Source of the DNA: Affinundibacterium flavidum
GTDB taxonomy: Bacteria; Pseudomonadota; Gammaproteobacteria; Burkholderiales; Burkholderiaceae_D
Assembly: GCF_014284175.1 (NCBI RefSeq)
Contig: NZ_JACOGA010000010.1
Span: 124,001-188,000, forward strand
DNA length: 64,000 nucleotides
Direction: 5' to 3'
Within the stretch, counting starts at the first letter, position 1. Each line of letters begins with the position of its first letter. Below, piece by piece: positions 1-9,059 of the stretch. The notes under the pieces were generated by a model, which ran no database searches, was not told where the DNA came from, and saw only the letters and a program-made list of their open reading frames with translations. The position numbers and the translations under genes were made by a program.

Positions 1-2
1 AC

Positions 3-668
3 TTGAGCTTCTTTACGGTTTGGATTTCATTACTGCTCTTCGCGCCAATGTCATGGGCGCAATCGTCATCATTTTCTGTCGCAGAACAAATTATTCGCGC
101 TGCCAGATTTGACGATGTCAGTGCCATCAAAAAACACGCAGAGCAGCAAGGCGATATTAATCTCGCAGAAACAGATCGTGGCGAAACTTTATTGATGATC
201 AGCGTACGAGAAAACTCACAACGAGTTTTTGAGTACTTGCTACAGCATCCAAAAATTCAACTCGATCAACGCGCAAAGAATGGCGATACAGCGATTATGT
301 TGGCTGCCTACCTCGAACAAAAAGACACGGTACAGCGCCTCATTGATGCCGGTGCGCAAGTCAATCAACAAGGTTGGACCGCATTGCATTATGCAGCGGT
401 TGTCGGCAATCTTGATATCGTCGAATTACTGATAGCGCACTATGCCTACATAGATGCTGAGACGCCAAATAAGACCACGCCCATCATGCTAGCAGCGCGC
501 CGAGGCGAAATGAGCATGGTTAGATTTCTGATTGCTGAAGGTGCGGATATTTCTTTAAAAAATATGCTGGGCTGGACTGCTTACGATTTCGCAGTGGAAT
601 CTGAACGGCGTGAGATTGCCGCGATGTTAAAAGAATTGATGCAGGCAAGAGCAACGGAACGCAAATAA
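3..668 (+). CDS. Exported ankyrin-repeat protein, 5' end at window edge
   Basis: The visible protein is 221 residues. It opens with a hydrophobic stretch ending MSWAQ, which looks like the core of a cleavable signal peptide, followed by four to five ankyrin repeats from about residue 55 to 210 (for example GWTALHYAAVVGNLDIVELL). Ankyrin repeats bind other proteins; no catalytic part is visible. The first in-frame start in the window is TTG at position 3, but the signal peptide lacks its usual basic N-terminus, so the true start probably lies a few codons upstream, outside the window. A lipoprotein gene follows 14 bases downstream, suggesting an operon. The partner and role cannot be read from the sequence. 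Confidence 0.75.
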   Translation: MSFFTVWISLLLFAPMSWAQSSSFSVAEQIIRAARFDDVSAIKKHAEQQGDINLAETDRGETLLMISVRENSQRVFEYLLQHPKIQLDQRAKNGDTAIMLAAYLEQKDTVQRLIDAGAQVNQQGWTALHYAAVVGNLDIVELLIAHYAYIDAETPNKTTPIMLAARRGEMSMVRFLIAEGADISLKNMLGWTAYDFAVESERREIAAMLKELMQARATERK

Positions 669-682
669 ATTTGTGGATTGCG

Positions 683-1207
683 ATGAACTCTAAATTGCGC
701 CGATTTCTGTTGATTCTAAGCTTGTTATCGACAGCTTGTGGTGCTCCTAAGACCGATACATTGAAGTCTGATACTTCGATCGACAAGCTAAAAGCGCTAG
801 GAAAAATAGATAGTAACTCTGATCAACCGGCGATAGTGAAGCCCAATGTGAAATCCAATGCAAAAACCTTAGTTGCCTACCAACTTGAATTTGCCACACA
901 TCTGTCCCGTGTCAATGCGGCGAAGATCTATACCGGCAATCCACAAGCCTTGTTACGTTCGGTGATCGTGTTGAGATTTACTTTGGATGCACATGGGCAT
1001 TTACTTAGTAAAGCCATCGTACGAAGCAATAAGGACAGGGAAACGGAAACAAGCGCTTTATCCAGCTTAGTCAATGCACAGCCATTTCCAATGCCGTCAG
1101 CACTACTCTTGAAACAGGGTAAGCTCGATATGGTTGAAACTTGGTTGTTTAATTCGGATGGACGTTTTCAATTAAGGACTATCGCTTTGCCACAAGCAAA
1201 TCAGTGA
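683..1207 (+). CDS. Lipoprotein with TonB-C-like domain
   Basis: The 174-residue protein begins MNSKLRRFLLILSLLSTAC, a lipoprotein signal peptide with the lipobox cysteine at residue 19. The ATG at 683 is preferred over the TTG at 671 because it places basic residues directly before the hydrophobic core. The C-terminal half (about residues 85-172) has the beta-strand pattern and the 'dG...A..A....pfP.P' spacing of TonB C-terminal-like domains, but there is no N-terminal membrane anchor or proline-rich linker as in true TonB. It is probably attached to a membrane facing the periplasm and co-transcribed with the ankyrin gene upstream. It converges on the hydrolase gene after 4 bases. Family assignment is tentative. 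Confidence 0.65.
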   Translation: MNSKLRRFLLILSLLSTACGAPKTDTLKSDTSIDKLKALGKIDSNSDQPAIVKPNVKSNAKTLVAYQLEFATHLSRVNAAKIYTGNPQALLRSVIVLRFTLDAHGHLLSKAIVRSNKDRETETSALSSLVNAQPFPMPSALLLKQGKLDMVETWLFNSDGRFQLRTIALPQANQ

Positions 1208-1211
1208 GTGA

Positions 1212-2156
1212 CTAGACTTGTATTTCCATCAAATCACTTCCGACTAGGATTTCGCCGTCGAAATAAGGACGCACCGCATTGAGCCACACGCTATCATCCA
1301 AATAAGGGTAGCCGCCGGGAACAAAATGCGATAACACGAGTTTCTTTACCTTCGCTGCGGTCGCAACACGTCCAACTTGTTCTGCTGTGCTATGACTGGC
1401 AAGCAAATGTTCTTTCAAGCGCGTCGCATTGGGTTCGGTAGCGAGTAGTTGATCTAGGGATGGTGTATGCATAATTTCATGCACTAATACGTCAGCACCT
1501 TGTGCCAAGCGCACCAGATTTTCTGAATAACTAGTATCGCCAGAAATTACAATAGATTTTCCCTGATGCTCAAACCGGTAAGCAAATGCAGGCGTCACTG
1601 GTGGATGTACGACTTGCGCTGCAGTGACTTTTACCTGTTGATTTTGCATAACAAGACCTCCGTCCTTGAGCTCGTGCGGAACAATCAAAGACTTGAGTGG
1701 GTGTCGACCTTCATCCTGTATGCGAGTCTTAATGTCAAATTCATTCAACGCTAAGAATTGCTGTGTCATGCGTTTTATCGGCGCAGGTCCGTAAGTATCG
1801 ATACGATGGTCGAGATCTGCTGCCCATGCTAGCAGCATCAAATTGCCATAGTCGGCATTGTGATCGGAGTGATGATGGGTCAAAAATACATGGCGTATCG
1901 CAGATAACTTGATGCCTGCTTTGATGATTTGTTGCGCAAGGCCGTTGCCACAGTCGATCACGTAAGCTTCGCCATCGATGAGTATCATCTGTGCGGGTGC
2001 AGCACGATTTTTCTTAGGAGTTGGTCCGCCCGCAGTTCCCAATAGTATTAATCGCATTCCCGGTGCCGCTGGGGCGTTGGCGAATCCGGCTTGAGACAGC
2101 AAAGTCATGCCGGTTGCAAGGGCTGTGTGCTGCAAAAATTGACGGCGTGATTTCAT
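1212..2156 (-). CDS. Tat-exported metallo-beta-lactamase-fold hydrolase
   Basis: The 314-residue protein starts MKSRRQFLQHTALATGMTLL, where SRRQFLQ fits the twin-arginine export motif; cleavage is likely after the alanine-rich region near residue 30. The mature part has the metallo-beta-lactamase metal motif THHHSDHN near residue 94, a later ISGDTS aspartate and an LSHF histidine near the C-terminus, so it should bind two metal ions and hydrolyse an ester or phosphodiester in the periplasm. It resembles the ribonuclease Z / arylsulfatase branch of the fold. The substrate is unknown. The gene stands alone on the minus strand, with 223 bases separating it from the divergent sensor kinase gene. 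Confidence 0.8.
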   Translation of the reverse strand: MKSRRQFLQHTALATGMTLLSQAGFANAPAAPGMRLILLGTAGGPTPKKNRAAPAQMILIDGEAYVIDCGNGLAQQIIKAGIKLSAIRHVFLTHHHSDHNADYGNLMLLAWAADLDHRIDTYGPAPIKRMTQQFLALNEFDIKTRIQDEGRHPLKSLIVPHELKDGGLVMQNQQVKVTAAQVVHPPVTPAFAYRFEHQGKSIVISGDTSYSENLVRLAQGADVLVHEIMHTPSLDQLLATEPNATRLKEHLLASHSTAEQVGRVATAAKVKKLVLSHFVPGGYPYLDDSVWLNAVRPYFDGEILVGSDLMEIQV

Positions 2157-2379
2157 AGCGAAGAAAGTAATTAAATTGCGGTAAAGATAACTTGCATCAT
2201 GCCATAGATTATCTGTATGAAATATGCTCTGACAATCTGAATGTCGCAGTAATTCAATTGCGCATTTTTACTCCAGAAATCACAGGTTTTGTCTCTATTT
2301 TTTGTCTTTCATCGGATAATACGCGAACTTTATTGGATGCTTGCTTATGCTGAGCAACATCTAATCCACGGAGAATAAA

Positions 2380-3624
2380 ATGTTAACCAGTCTTTTCTTT
2401 ATTGCGCGCATCACTTTCGGTTGGGGCTTCGCGGTTTTCTTTGTACTAATGTCCTTGATGGAGTTGCTGTTCAGAGTCAATCATATTCGTGGTGTCGAAT
2501 TACTACCTATCGGTGCTGGTTTGTTTGCGATGATAGGCGCGTTTTCGCATATACGTCGGGTACGCCTGATTACGATGGATGTGAACGCCAGCACTTTATC
2601 GAATCGTCAACGACGCCAGATTGAAATCCCATTAGACGCAAATGCTGCGTTTGCGTTGATCGAAGCGGCGATTAAAGAACTGCCGGGCGTAGAACGCGTA
2701 GAAAGTGCGGCTGATAGCTTGCAACTGCGCGCTAAGGTCAAGCGCATTCATCCATATCATAGTGATTTCTTGAGTGAATCGAGGCTGTTTAGTTGGTTAG
2801 AGAGTGGTAATAATCAAATTTTAGCAACGGTCTCACCAGGTACGGATATTTGCAGCGTCACGATGATTTGTGAGCCTGATCGTGCGGCTTGGACTGATTG
2901 GTTTTTGGTCGATAACGGTACCAATCTCGAGAATGCAGAAGCCTTGGGGCGCGCGATTTCACGTCGTATCGCCGATAGTCGCAAACAAGAAAAAGCGAGC
3001 GCTCAACAAACGGTGACTGAGAAAGAACTTACTGTCGCCAAACTGAATCTCTTACATGCACAGGTTGAGCCGCATTTTTTGTATAACACCTTGGCGAGCG
3101 CACAATTATTGACGCGCTCCGATCCTGCCAGTGCCGATATCATGTTGGGCAATTTGATCACCTATTTGCGTCATTCCTTACCCAAAACCGAAGACGCACC
3201 ATCGACGATCGGTGCTGAGTTAGAGCGTGCCAAAGCTTACCTCGACATCATGAAGATTCGTATGGGCTCACGTTTGAATTTTCAGATTGAAGTGCCTGAT
3301 TATTTGAAGCCAGTTTTATTCCCAACTATGATGATGCAAACCTTGGTCGAGAATGCGATTAAGCATGGTTTGGAACCGAAGACCGGCGGCGGTACGATTT
3401 GGATCTTGGCACGTGCGCATGAAAACAATGTGGCCGTGACAATTGCCGACGATGGTCGTGGATTTAGTGCTGAAGGTGCTGGAACTGGTATAGGTTTAAG
3501 GAACGTACGTGAACGCTTGCGCCTGGCTTATGGGAATAACGCTAACTTCCATATCGTCGCGAATTTCCCTAGTGGCGTGGCTGCGACGATTACCGTCCCA
3601 ACTAGTTTTTTGCAGGGAGAATAA
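2380..3624 (+). CDS. LytS/AlgZ-type sensor histidine kinase
   Basis: A 414-residue membrane kinase. Two hydrophobic segments lie in the first 65 residues. A cytoplasmic region of about residues 75-200 without a recognised sensor motif follows. The His_kinase domain has the phosphoacceptor context AQVEPHFLYN with His232, and the ATPase has an N box (VENAIKHGL, Asn325) and a G box (DDGRGF, Asp357-Asp358, then GTGIGL). This is the YehU/LytS/AlgZ architecture, which signals to LytTR regulators. Such a regulator starts one base after the stop codon, so the two are almost certainly a pair. The stimulus is unknown. An in-frame ATG with an upstream 'acggag' supports the start. Confidence 0.9.
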   Translation: MLTSLFFIARITFGWGFAVFFVLMSLMELLFRVNHIRGVELLPIGAGLFAMIGAFSHIRRVRLITMDVNASTLSNRQRRQIEIPLDANAAFALIEAAIKELPGVERVESAADSLQLRAKVKRIHPYHSDFLSESRLFSWLESGNNQILATVSPGTDICSVTMICEPDRAAWTDWFLVDNGTNLENAEALGRAISRRIADSRKQEKASAQQTVTEKELTVAKLNLLHAQVEPHFLYNTLASAQLLTRSDPASADIMLGNLITYLRHSLPKTEDAPSTIGAELERAKAYLDIMKIRMGSRLNFQIEVPDYLKPVLFPTMMMQTLVENAIKHGLEPKTGGGTIWILARAHENNVAVTIADDGRGFSAEGAGTGIGLRNVRERLRLAYGNNANFHIVANFPSGVAATITVPTSFLQGE

Positions 3625-3625
3625 G

Positions 3626-4411
3626 ATGCCTAAATGTGTCGTAGCCGAAGACGAAAGTCTGTTGCGCGAAGCCTTGCTTGAACAATTGAATAAAGCTTGG
3701 CCGAATTTAGAAATTGTCGCCGCCTGTGACGACGGTGCCAGCGCACTTGAAGCGATCATCGAAAATCAACCTGATGTCGCTTTCCTTGATATTCGCATGC
3801 CGGGTTTGACGGGGATAGAAATTGCCGAAGCCATGAAAGAAAGTAGTCCGCATACGCAGATTGTTTTCGTGACGGCATATGACCAATATGCGATAGATGC
3901 GTTCGATAAGGGTGCGGTGGATTACCTGCTTAAACCTGTGACTTATGATCGCTTGTCTGCCACTGTGCAACGTTTGCAAAATCGGGCGATGAAAGACCTC
4001 AATGCGGTTTCGAGTTTGCTGCAACAATTAAATTTGGGTGGCGCCAAGAATTTACAAACGGCATTTCAAGGTACTCAGAAAAACGAGCCCTTGGTGTGGT
4101 TGACCGCCAGCTCAGGAGCAGAAACCAAATTGATTATGGTCGATGACGTTGCTTATTTTAAAGCCGACAATAAATACACAGTTGTCATGACGGCGGAAGG
4201 TGAATCCCTGTTACGCAAACCCATACGTGAATTACTAGAATTACTCGATTCGAATATCTTCAAACAAATTCACCGATCCACCATCGTCAATCTGAAAGCG
4301 ATCGCTTCGATTGCGCGCGACGATACAGGTAAGGGCATCGTCAAATTAAAAACACGACCAGAGACCTTAACAGTCAGCCAGCCCTTTATGGTTTTATTCC
4401 GCAATATGTGA
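3626..4411 (+). CDS. LytTR-family response regulator
   Basis: A 261-residue regulator. The receiver domain (residues 4-120) carries acidic residues EDE near the N-terminus, the phosphorylated Asp55 in FLDIRMPG and the conserved lysine in YLLKPV. A LytTR DNA-binding domain fills about residues 155-260. The start ATG follows the kinase stop by one base with an 'agggag' ribosome site inside the kinase 3' end. A longer in-frame reading from 3509 exists but only overlaps the kinase gene and should be ignored. Phosphorylated LytTR regulators bind direct repeats upstream of target genes; the next gene, DUF4407, begins 7 bases later and is the obvious candidate for shared expression. Confidence 0.92.
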   Translation: MPKCVVAEDESLLREALLEQLNKAWPNLEIVAACDDGASALEAIIENQPDVAFLDIRMPGLTGIEIAEAMKESSPHTQIVFVTAYDQYAIDAFDKGAVDYLLKPVTYDRLSATVQRLQNRAMKDLNAVSSLLQQLNLGGAKNLQTAFQGTQKNEPLVWLTASSGAETKLIMVDDVAYFKADNKYTVVMTAEGESLLRKPIRELLELLDSNIFKQIHRSTIVNLKAIASIARDDTGKGIVKLKTRPETLTVSQPFMVLFRNM

Positions 4412-4418
4412 GGTCATC

Positions 4419-5936
4419 ATGCTTGTTTCAGCAAATTCTGCCAAAGAATCTCACTGGCAGTGGCGGCGTGCCGCCTTGAGTTTTCTGGCGCTATCCGCTG
4501 CGGTGCCAGTTGACGTCTTAGAGGAGCGTGATCAACATGGTACATATCGATTTACGCGCGGCCGTCATAAATATTATGGTATTGGATCCTTGGTAATCTT
4601 CTTCGCGATTTTTTCTGGGTATGGCATGGGACACATGCTCGCGACTATGAGTACGATCTCGGCGTGGGGTGCTGTTTTTGCAGGAGTTATTTGGGCGGCA
4701 TTTCAATGGTGTTTAGAACGGCAAATGCTCATTAGCATCCGTGCCGATGCTGCGTGGTGGAAGAAGTTATTCGGCTTAAGCTGGCGCGGATTGCTGGCAT
4801 TGTTATCTGCATCGACGATGGTGTATCCCTTCTTTGTTGAAAGTAATCGCGCTGAAATTGATGTCAAAGTAGGTGAGATGGCGCGGACGCGTTTGATTGA
4901 TAATATGCAGTCTGCGCAATTAGCCGTTGGTTTGCCAGCATTGCGTAATGATGCGACCCGTGTGGATGGTGCAATTAAACAAGTTGATTTGCTGCTTGCC
5001 GGTGAACCACCTGATTTGGCCGCGTATCGACAAAGAGCCAAAGTGTGCTGGCAAGCTTTTGCTAAAACAGATATTGCCTTGCAGCGCCAATTGCGCCCCT
5101 TATTGGCGCAGAAAAATAGCAACACGCCAGACGCCTTATTAGATGCGAAGATAGCCGCATTAAATCAAAAGCTGAATGCGGCAAAAGCGCCATGTCAAAG
5201 CGCCGACAGTGTTGTGATGAATAAGCTGCTGGAATGGAAACAACAGAAAAACGCCGAGAAGAAAGTGCTACTCGCTGAGCAAAAACAAGTGCAAACGCAT
5301 ATTGGCGAAGCAAAGCAAAAAGAGATCGCGCTGAGCGAATCGCAAGAGAAAAAAATTACTCTCGCTGCACAATCAGGTTTTGCTGCTGATTTTGCCGCCG
5401 TGGCCGATTTAGTTCGTAATGATGCGAATCGACGTTTTCAATTGATCTGGTGGTTGACTTGGTTTTTTGCGATTGAAATGGTAGCGATTTTAGTGAAATT
5501 TACATCGACGACCGATGTTGATTTGAAATTCAATAGTATGGAAATTGCCACGCAAGATCAGATTGCTGAACAACTACAAACACAACAAGAGCAAATCGCA
5601 ATCAGACGCTTGCAAGCGAGTATGCAAGCAAAAGGTGAGCAAGCGGTGTGGCTTGCAGATGATGGTCAATTGGCGCAAACACGTGTTCGTTTGGAGCAAG
5701 TGCTTGAGACGCAGTTGCATCAGCAACTAAAAGAAATGGATGCTGAGTTGCGTTTGAATGTCGAAGCATTGAAATTACATCTGTTACAGCTCGAAGCGAT
5801 TCAGCAATTGAAGAATGCGTCTGGTGTTTTGAACGCGGGAAGTGTTGATCCGCGTATTGAGAATATGGTGCAAGAAACGATTACGAAGATATTGGATAGC
5901 CTATCTGGTTTGCAGCGATCAGCAGTCAAGGTTTGA
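4419..5936 (+). CDS. DUF4407 membrane protein with long coiled coils
   Basis: A 505-residue protein. The N-terminal part (RHKYYGIGSLVIFFAIFSGY through WCLERQMLI) matches the layout of DUF4407 proteins: a short cytoplasmic start, two close transmembrane segments, a conserved E/DRxx motif after the second, then a third near residues 118-138. A long Lys/Gln/Ala-rich coiled coil at about 205-325 is followed by another transmembrane stretch (WWLTWFFAIEMVAILV) and a second coiled coil to the end. No enzyme motif is seen. It lies 7 bases behind a kinase/regulator pair, so it is probably part of the same transcript and may be the output of that system. Function of the family is unknown to me. Confidence 0.75.
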   Translation: MLVSANSAKESHWQWRRAALSFLALSAAVPVDVLEERDQHGTYRFTRGRHKYYGIGSLVIFFAIFSGYGMGHMLATMSTISAWGAVFAGVIWAAFQWCLERQMLISIRADAAWWKKLFGLSWRGLLALLSASTMVYPFFVESNRAEIDVKVGEMARTRLIDNMQSAQLAVGLPALRNDATRVDGAIKQVDLLLAGEPPDLAAYRQRAKVCWQAFAKTDIALQRQLRPLLAQKNSNTPDALLDAKIAALNQKLNAAKAPCQSADSVVMNKLLEWKQQKNAEKKVLLAEQKQVQTHIGEAKQKEIALSESQEKKITLAAQSGFAADFAAVADLVRNDANRRFQLIWWLTWFFAIEMVAILVKFTSTTDVDLKFNSMEIATQDQIAEQLQTQQEQIAIRRLQASMQAKGEQAVWLADDGQLAQTRVRLEQVLETQLHQQLKEMDAELRLNVEALKLHLLQLEAIQQLKNASGVLNAGSVDPRIENMVQETITKILDSLSGLQRSAVKV

Positions 5937-5965
5937 TGGTGCTTGACTGTCTGGTTTGTCATATC

Positions 5966-6014
5966 CGCGAAGAACTTGCCATCGAATGTTTAAGTCGGGA
6001 ACAGGCTCTTCGCG
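5966..6014. terminator. Inverted repeat between convergent genes
   Basis: CGCGAAGA at 5966-5973 pairs perfectly with TCTTCGCG at 6007-6014 across a 33-base loop. It sits between the ends of two convergent genes (stops at 5936 and 6060). There is no clear T-run on either strand, so a terminator role is only a guess. Confidence 0.25.
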
Positions 6015-6059
6015 GGAACAGCAGGAAAATTCAATCTGAGATTTGTATTGAGTCAGGAT

Positions 6060-6866
6060 TCAATTCTTCATAAACCCAAGCAAAGCATCCAACACCGCAT
6101 CAGCTTGTTCACTCATCATAGAGTGCCCACAATTTTCAATGATGTGAATCTGTTTGTTATTGATTGCGTTGGATAACAAAGAACTTGCTTTGACCGGCGT
6201 CATCATGTCCTGGCGCGCCAGCAAAAACAGCGTCGGGCATTGCACGTTTTTCGCAGCTTCTTCGCCATTCAAATAGGTATTGCAAGCAGTGAAGTCATTG
6301 AAAAAAACTTGGTCGGGATTGATAGAGGAAATTCTTTGCATCAGGCGCATGCTGCCGTTCATCACCGAGAAACCAGGGCCTGGGCAAGATGGTTTATGTG
6401 CCATGCTGCTGTGGGAAAAAATATTCACCATATCAATTGCCGATTGTTCATCGTGCTGTGCTGAAAATAGCAAGGCGTCTGATACTTTCATAGGGAAAGC
6501 GGTGCCGAGTAGAGCGAGTTTTTGTATGCGCTCTGGTGCCATGCTGGCGGCTTCCAATGCGACTAAGGAGCCCATGCTGTGACCAGCGACATAGGCTTGT
6601 TGTACACCGCTGAGTTCTATTAATTCCAGCAACCAACGTGCTAGTTTTTCTACGCTGCTTAAGGCTGGCCCGGCACTGCGACCATGGCCTGGCAAATCCA
6701 GCGCTAACACGCTAAATCCATGATGTGCCAAATAACGTGATTGCATTGCCCAGACTGAATGATCATTCTGCGCGCCGTGCACTAAGATGACAGTAGGCAG
6801 ATTAGGATTAAAGGCCTTGCCTCCAGTGTACGCGTAGACTTCTTTATTTTGTATCGTTAGGTACAT
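6060..6866 (-). CDS. Alpha/beta hydrolase
   Basis: A 268-residue single-domain alpha/beta hydrolase, probably cytoplasmic because no signal peptide is present. The nucleophile elbow GHSMGS gives Ser97; Asp220 (ARQDMMTP) and His248 (CGHSMM) complete the triad; the oxyanion region is HG at residues 30-31. These enzymes cleave esters or related bonds; the substrate cannot be told from sequence. The start ATG is one base after the stop of the sulfhydrylase gene upstream, so the two are translationally coupled. A homoserine O-acyltransferase role for sulfur assimilation was considered, but the protein is too short and lacks that family's motifs. Confidence 0.85.
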   Translation of the reverse strand: MYLTIQNKEVYAYTGGKAFNPNLPTVILVHGAQNDHSVWAMQSRYLAHHGFSVLALDLPGHGRSAGPALSSVEKLARWLLELIELSGVQQAYVAGHSMGSLVALEAASMAPERIQKLALLGTAFPMKVSDALLFSAQHDEQSAIDMVNIFSHSSMAHKPSCPGPGFSVMNGSMRLMQRISSINPDQVFFNDFTACNTYLNGEEAAKNVQCPTLFLLARQDMMTPVKASSLLSNAINNKQIHIIENCGHSMMSEQADAVLDALLGFMKN

Positions 6867-6867
6867 C

Positions 6868-8178
6868 TTATTTGCCTTTCTGCGCCATTTTCAAACCACG
6901 TGTCAAGTCTTCAATCAAATCATCGACACTCTCCAAACCAACTGAAAGGCGAATCGTGCCTTCGCTGATACCTGATGCCGCTAATTGTTCGGCGGGCACG
7001 CGGAAGTGCGTCGTGGAAGCGGGATGAATGACCAGCGACTTGGCGTCACCGACATTAGCGAGATGGGAAAAGACTTTCAAGGATTCGACAAAACGTTGGC
7101 CTGCAGCGCGATCACCTTTGATATTGAAAGAGAAGACCGAGCCACAGCCTTTTGGTAGTAATGTCTTCGCCAGTTCGTAATCGGGATGCGATTCTAATTC
7201 TGGAAAAGCGATGGATTCTACCGCAGCATGTGAAGACAAGAACTCAACGACTTTGCGTGCGTTCGCAACGTGCCTATCCATACGCAGAGCCAGAGTTTCT
7301 ATTCCTTGCAAAATGGCGAAAGCATTGTGCGGACTCATGCAGGCGCCGAAGTCGCGCAAACCTTCGCGACGAGCGCGTAATGAGAAGGCACCGACAGTTG
7401 ATTCTTCACTAAACACCATGCCGTGAAAACCTTCATATGGTTCACAAAGCTCGGCGAAACGTCCGGTTTTCTCATAAGCCGCTTGCCAGTCAAACGTACC
7501 GCCATCGACTAAGACGCCGCCAATTGCTGTCCCGTGTCCGCACAAGAACTTGGTTGCAGAGTGATACACCAGATCTGCGCCGTGTTCAAAAGGGCGTAAC
7601 AGATAAGGTGTCGTGAAAGTGGAATCGAGCATTAAAGGCAAATGATGGTCATGCGCGATCTCTGCGATGGCGGGAATATTAAAGACATCTAGGCCAGGAT
7701 TGCCTAAACTTTCGCCGAACAACACCTTTGTATTTGGACGTATTGCGTTGCGCCAGGCATCGAGGTCACGTGGGTCAACGAATGTGGTTTCAATCCCAAA
7801 ACGTTTCATGGTGTAGGCTAGCAAGTTATGCGAGCCACCATATAAGGCACGCGAAGCGACGATGTGCGAGCCCGCGCCTGCAATCGTTGACAAGCCAAGG
7901 TGCAGGGCGGCCTGTCCGCTTGCAACGGCGATGCTAGCTACGCCGCCTTCCAGCGCAGCCATTCGTTCTTCTAATACTGCATTGGTCGGATTCGTAATAC
8001 GGCTATAGACGTGGCCAGCACGTTCCATATTGAAAAGGGACGCTGCATGATCAGAGTCTTTGAATTCGAACGAGGATGTGAAATAAATCGGAGTCGCTCG
8101 TGCACCGGTAGCTGGATCAGCTACGGCACCGGCATGCAATGACAAAGTGTCAAAGCCTGGGTATTTTGGACCGCTCAT
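6868..8178 (-). CDS. metY: O-acetylhomoserine sulfhydrylase (aminocarboxypropyltransferase)
   Basis: A 436-residue cytoplasmic PLP enzyme of the Cys/Met metabolism family. It joins O-acetylhomoserine and sulfide to give homocysteine for methionine synthesis. Visible signatures are the opening FDTLSLHAG, YSRITNPT near residue 59, SGQAA near 87, Asp185 in MLDSTF that contacts the PLP ring nitrogen, and Lys210 in HSATKFLCGHG, which forms the Schiff base. The length and the start fit MetY rather than the shorter MetZ/MetB group, though acyl-group preference cannot be proven from sequence. It leads a two-gene operon with the hydrolase. The 259-base upstream interval shows no riboswitch I can recognise. 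Confidence 0.88.
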   Translation of the reverse strand: MSGPKYPGFDTLSLHAGAVADPATGARATPIYFTSSFEFKDSDHAASLFNMERAGHVYSRITNPTNAVLEERMAALEGGVASIAVASGQAALHLGLSTIAGAGSHIVASRALYGGSHNLLAYTMKRFGIETTFVDPRDLDAWRNAIRPNTKVLFGESLGNPGLDVFNIPAIAEIAHDHHLPLMLDSTFTTPYLLRPFEHGADLVYHSATKFLCGHGTAIGGVLVDGGTFDWQAAYEKTGRFAELCEPYEGFHGMVFSEESTVGAFSLRARREGLRDFGACMSPHNAFAILQGIETLALRMDRHVANARKVVEFLSSHAAVESIAFPELESHPDYELAKTLLPKGCGSVFSFNIKGDRAAGQRFVESLKVFSHLANVGDAKSLVIHPASTTHFRVPAEQLAASGISEGTIRLSVGLESVDDLIEDLTRGLKMAQKGK

Positions 8179-8437
8179 AAACTGGTATTCTCCTTATTTG
8201 GATGCCGACATCCTACGCACTTGCCAAGTTTTTGAAAAGACTTGACGTAGCATTCATTTTCAGCAAACCACAGATAGGGCGAGATCTTGCAATAAATCAA
8301 AAATACTTGTTCTTAATCACTAGATTTTTCCGGATGCTTGCGATACATTAGATGAAAGAAAGCAAAGACCGCGACGCTTCTCGTTAAGTGTTTGACAGCA
8401 AGTTGGGCTTGATGCCTTATCAGATCGGAGGAATAAA

Positions 8438-8893
8438 ATGAAAGTTTCTGAAATTCTGCAAGTGAAGGGGAATATTCTCTTTACGATTACGCCAGATACT
8501 CCAATGACTGAGGCGGTCGCCTTTATGGAAGAAAAAGACATAGGTTCCCTTATTGTGATGGAGTTTGGTGATCTGGTTGGTATTCTGACTTTTCGTGAAG
8601 TGATCCGCGCCGTACACAAAAACAGTGGCTCTTTGGGCGATGGAACCGTTCGTAAGTATATGGATGATCATCCGATGACGGTCACGCCCGAAACTGAGGT
8701 GAATGAAGTGCGCCGTATGATGTTAGAAAAACACTCGCGCTATTTACCGGTGATGGATGCAAAAACATTGATGGGCGTGATTTCATTCTATGACGTTGCC
8801 CGTGCAGTATTGGAAGCACAAAGTTTTGAGAATAAGATGTTGAAGGCTTACATCCGCGACTGGCCAGTTGAAGATGAAAAAGAACAATCATAA
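8438..8893 (+). CDS. CBS-pair domain protein
   Basis: A 151-residue protein made almost only of two CBS domains, about residues 5-62 and 75-130 (DIGSLIVMEFGDLVGILTFREV and SRYLPVMDAKTLMGVISFYDV). CBS pairs bind adenosine nucleotides or SAM and act as energy or ligand sensors. No attached effector domain is present, so it probably works by binding another protein. Start ATG is preceded by GGAGG (cggaggaataaaATG), a strong ribosome site. It is a single gene, closed by a good intrinsic terminator just after the stop. Confidence 0.88.
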   Translation: MKVSEILQVKGNILFTITPDTPMTEAVAFMEEKDIGSLIVMEFGDLVGILTFREVIRAVHKNSGSLGDGTVRKYMDDHPMTVTPETEVNEVRRMMLEKHSRYLPVMDAKTLMGVISFYDVARAVLEAQSFENKMLKAYIRDWPVEDEKEQS

Positions 8894-8903
8894 GAATAGT
8901 GCG

Positions 8904-8934
8904 AAACCCACGATGTGAATTGTGGGTTTTTTTT
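8904..8934 (+). terminator. Rho-independent terminator after CBS gene
   Basis: AAACCCAC at 8904-8911 pairs with GTGGGTTT at 8922-8929, followed by an unbroken T-run to 8934. It starts 10 bases after the CBS-domain stop codon. Confidence 0.88.
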
Positions 8935-9059
8935 CGTCCGAGGTTTTTGAATTTGTTGAAGTGTAATTCCTGTCATGTGAAGTTTGTGTTTGATATTGTG
9001 TTTGATATTTGTGTTGGATGAAAGTTAGATTGAAGTTCGATAAAAATAAGGAGAAGAGT

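Noticed and set aside
3509..3625. N-terminal extension of the LytTR regulator
   Set aside because: It overlaps the kinase gene and precedes the conserved receiver start MPKCVVAEDE, which has its own ATG and ribosome site.
8179..8437. SAM-type riboswitch ahead of metY
   Set aside because: I looked for the usual paired elements and found no convincing match in the 259 bases.
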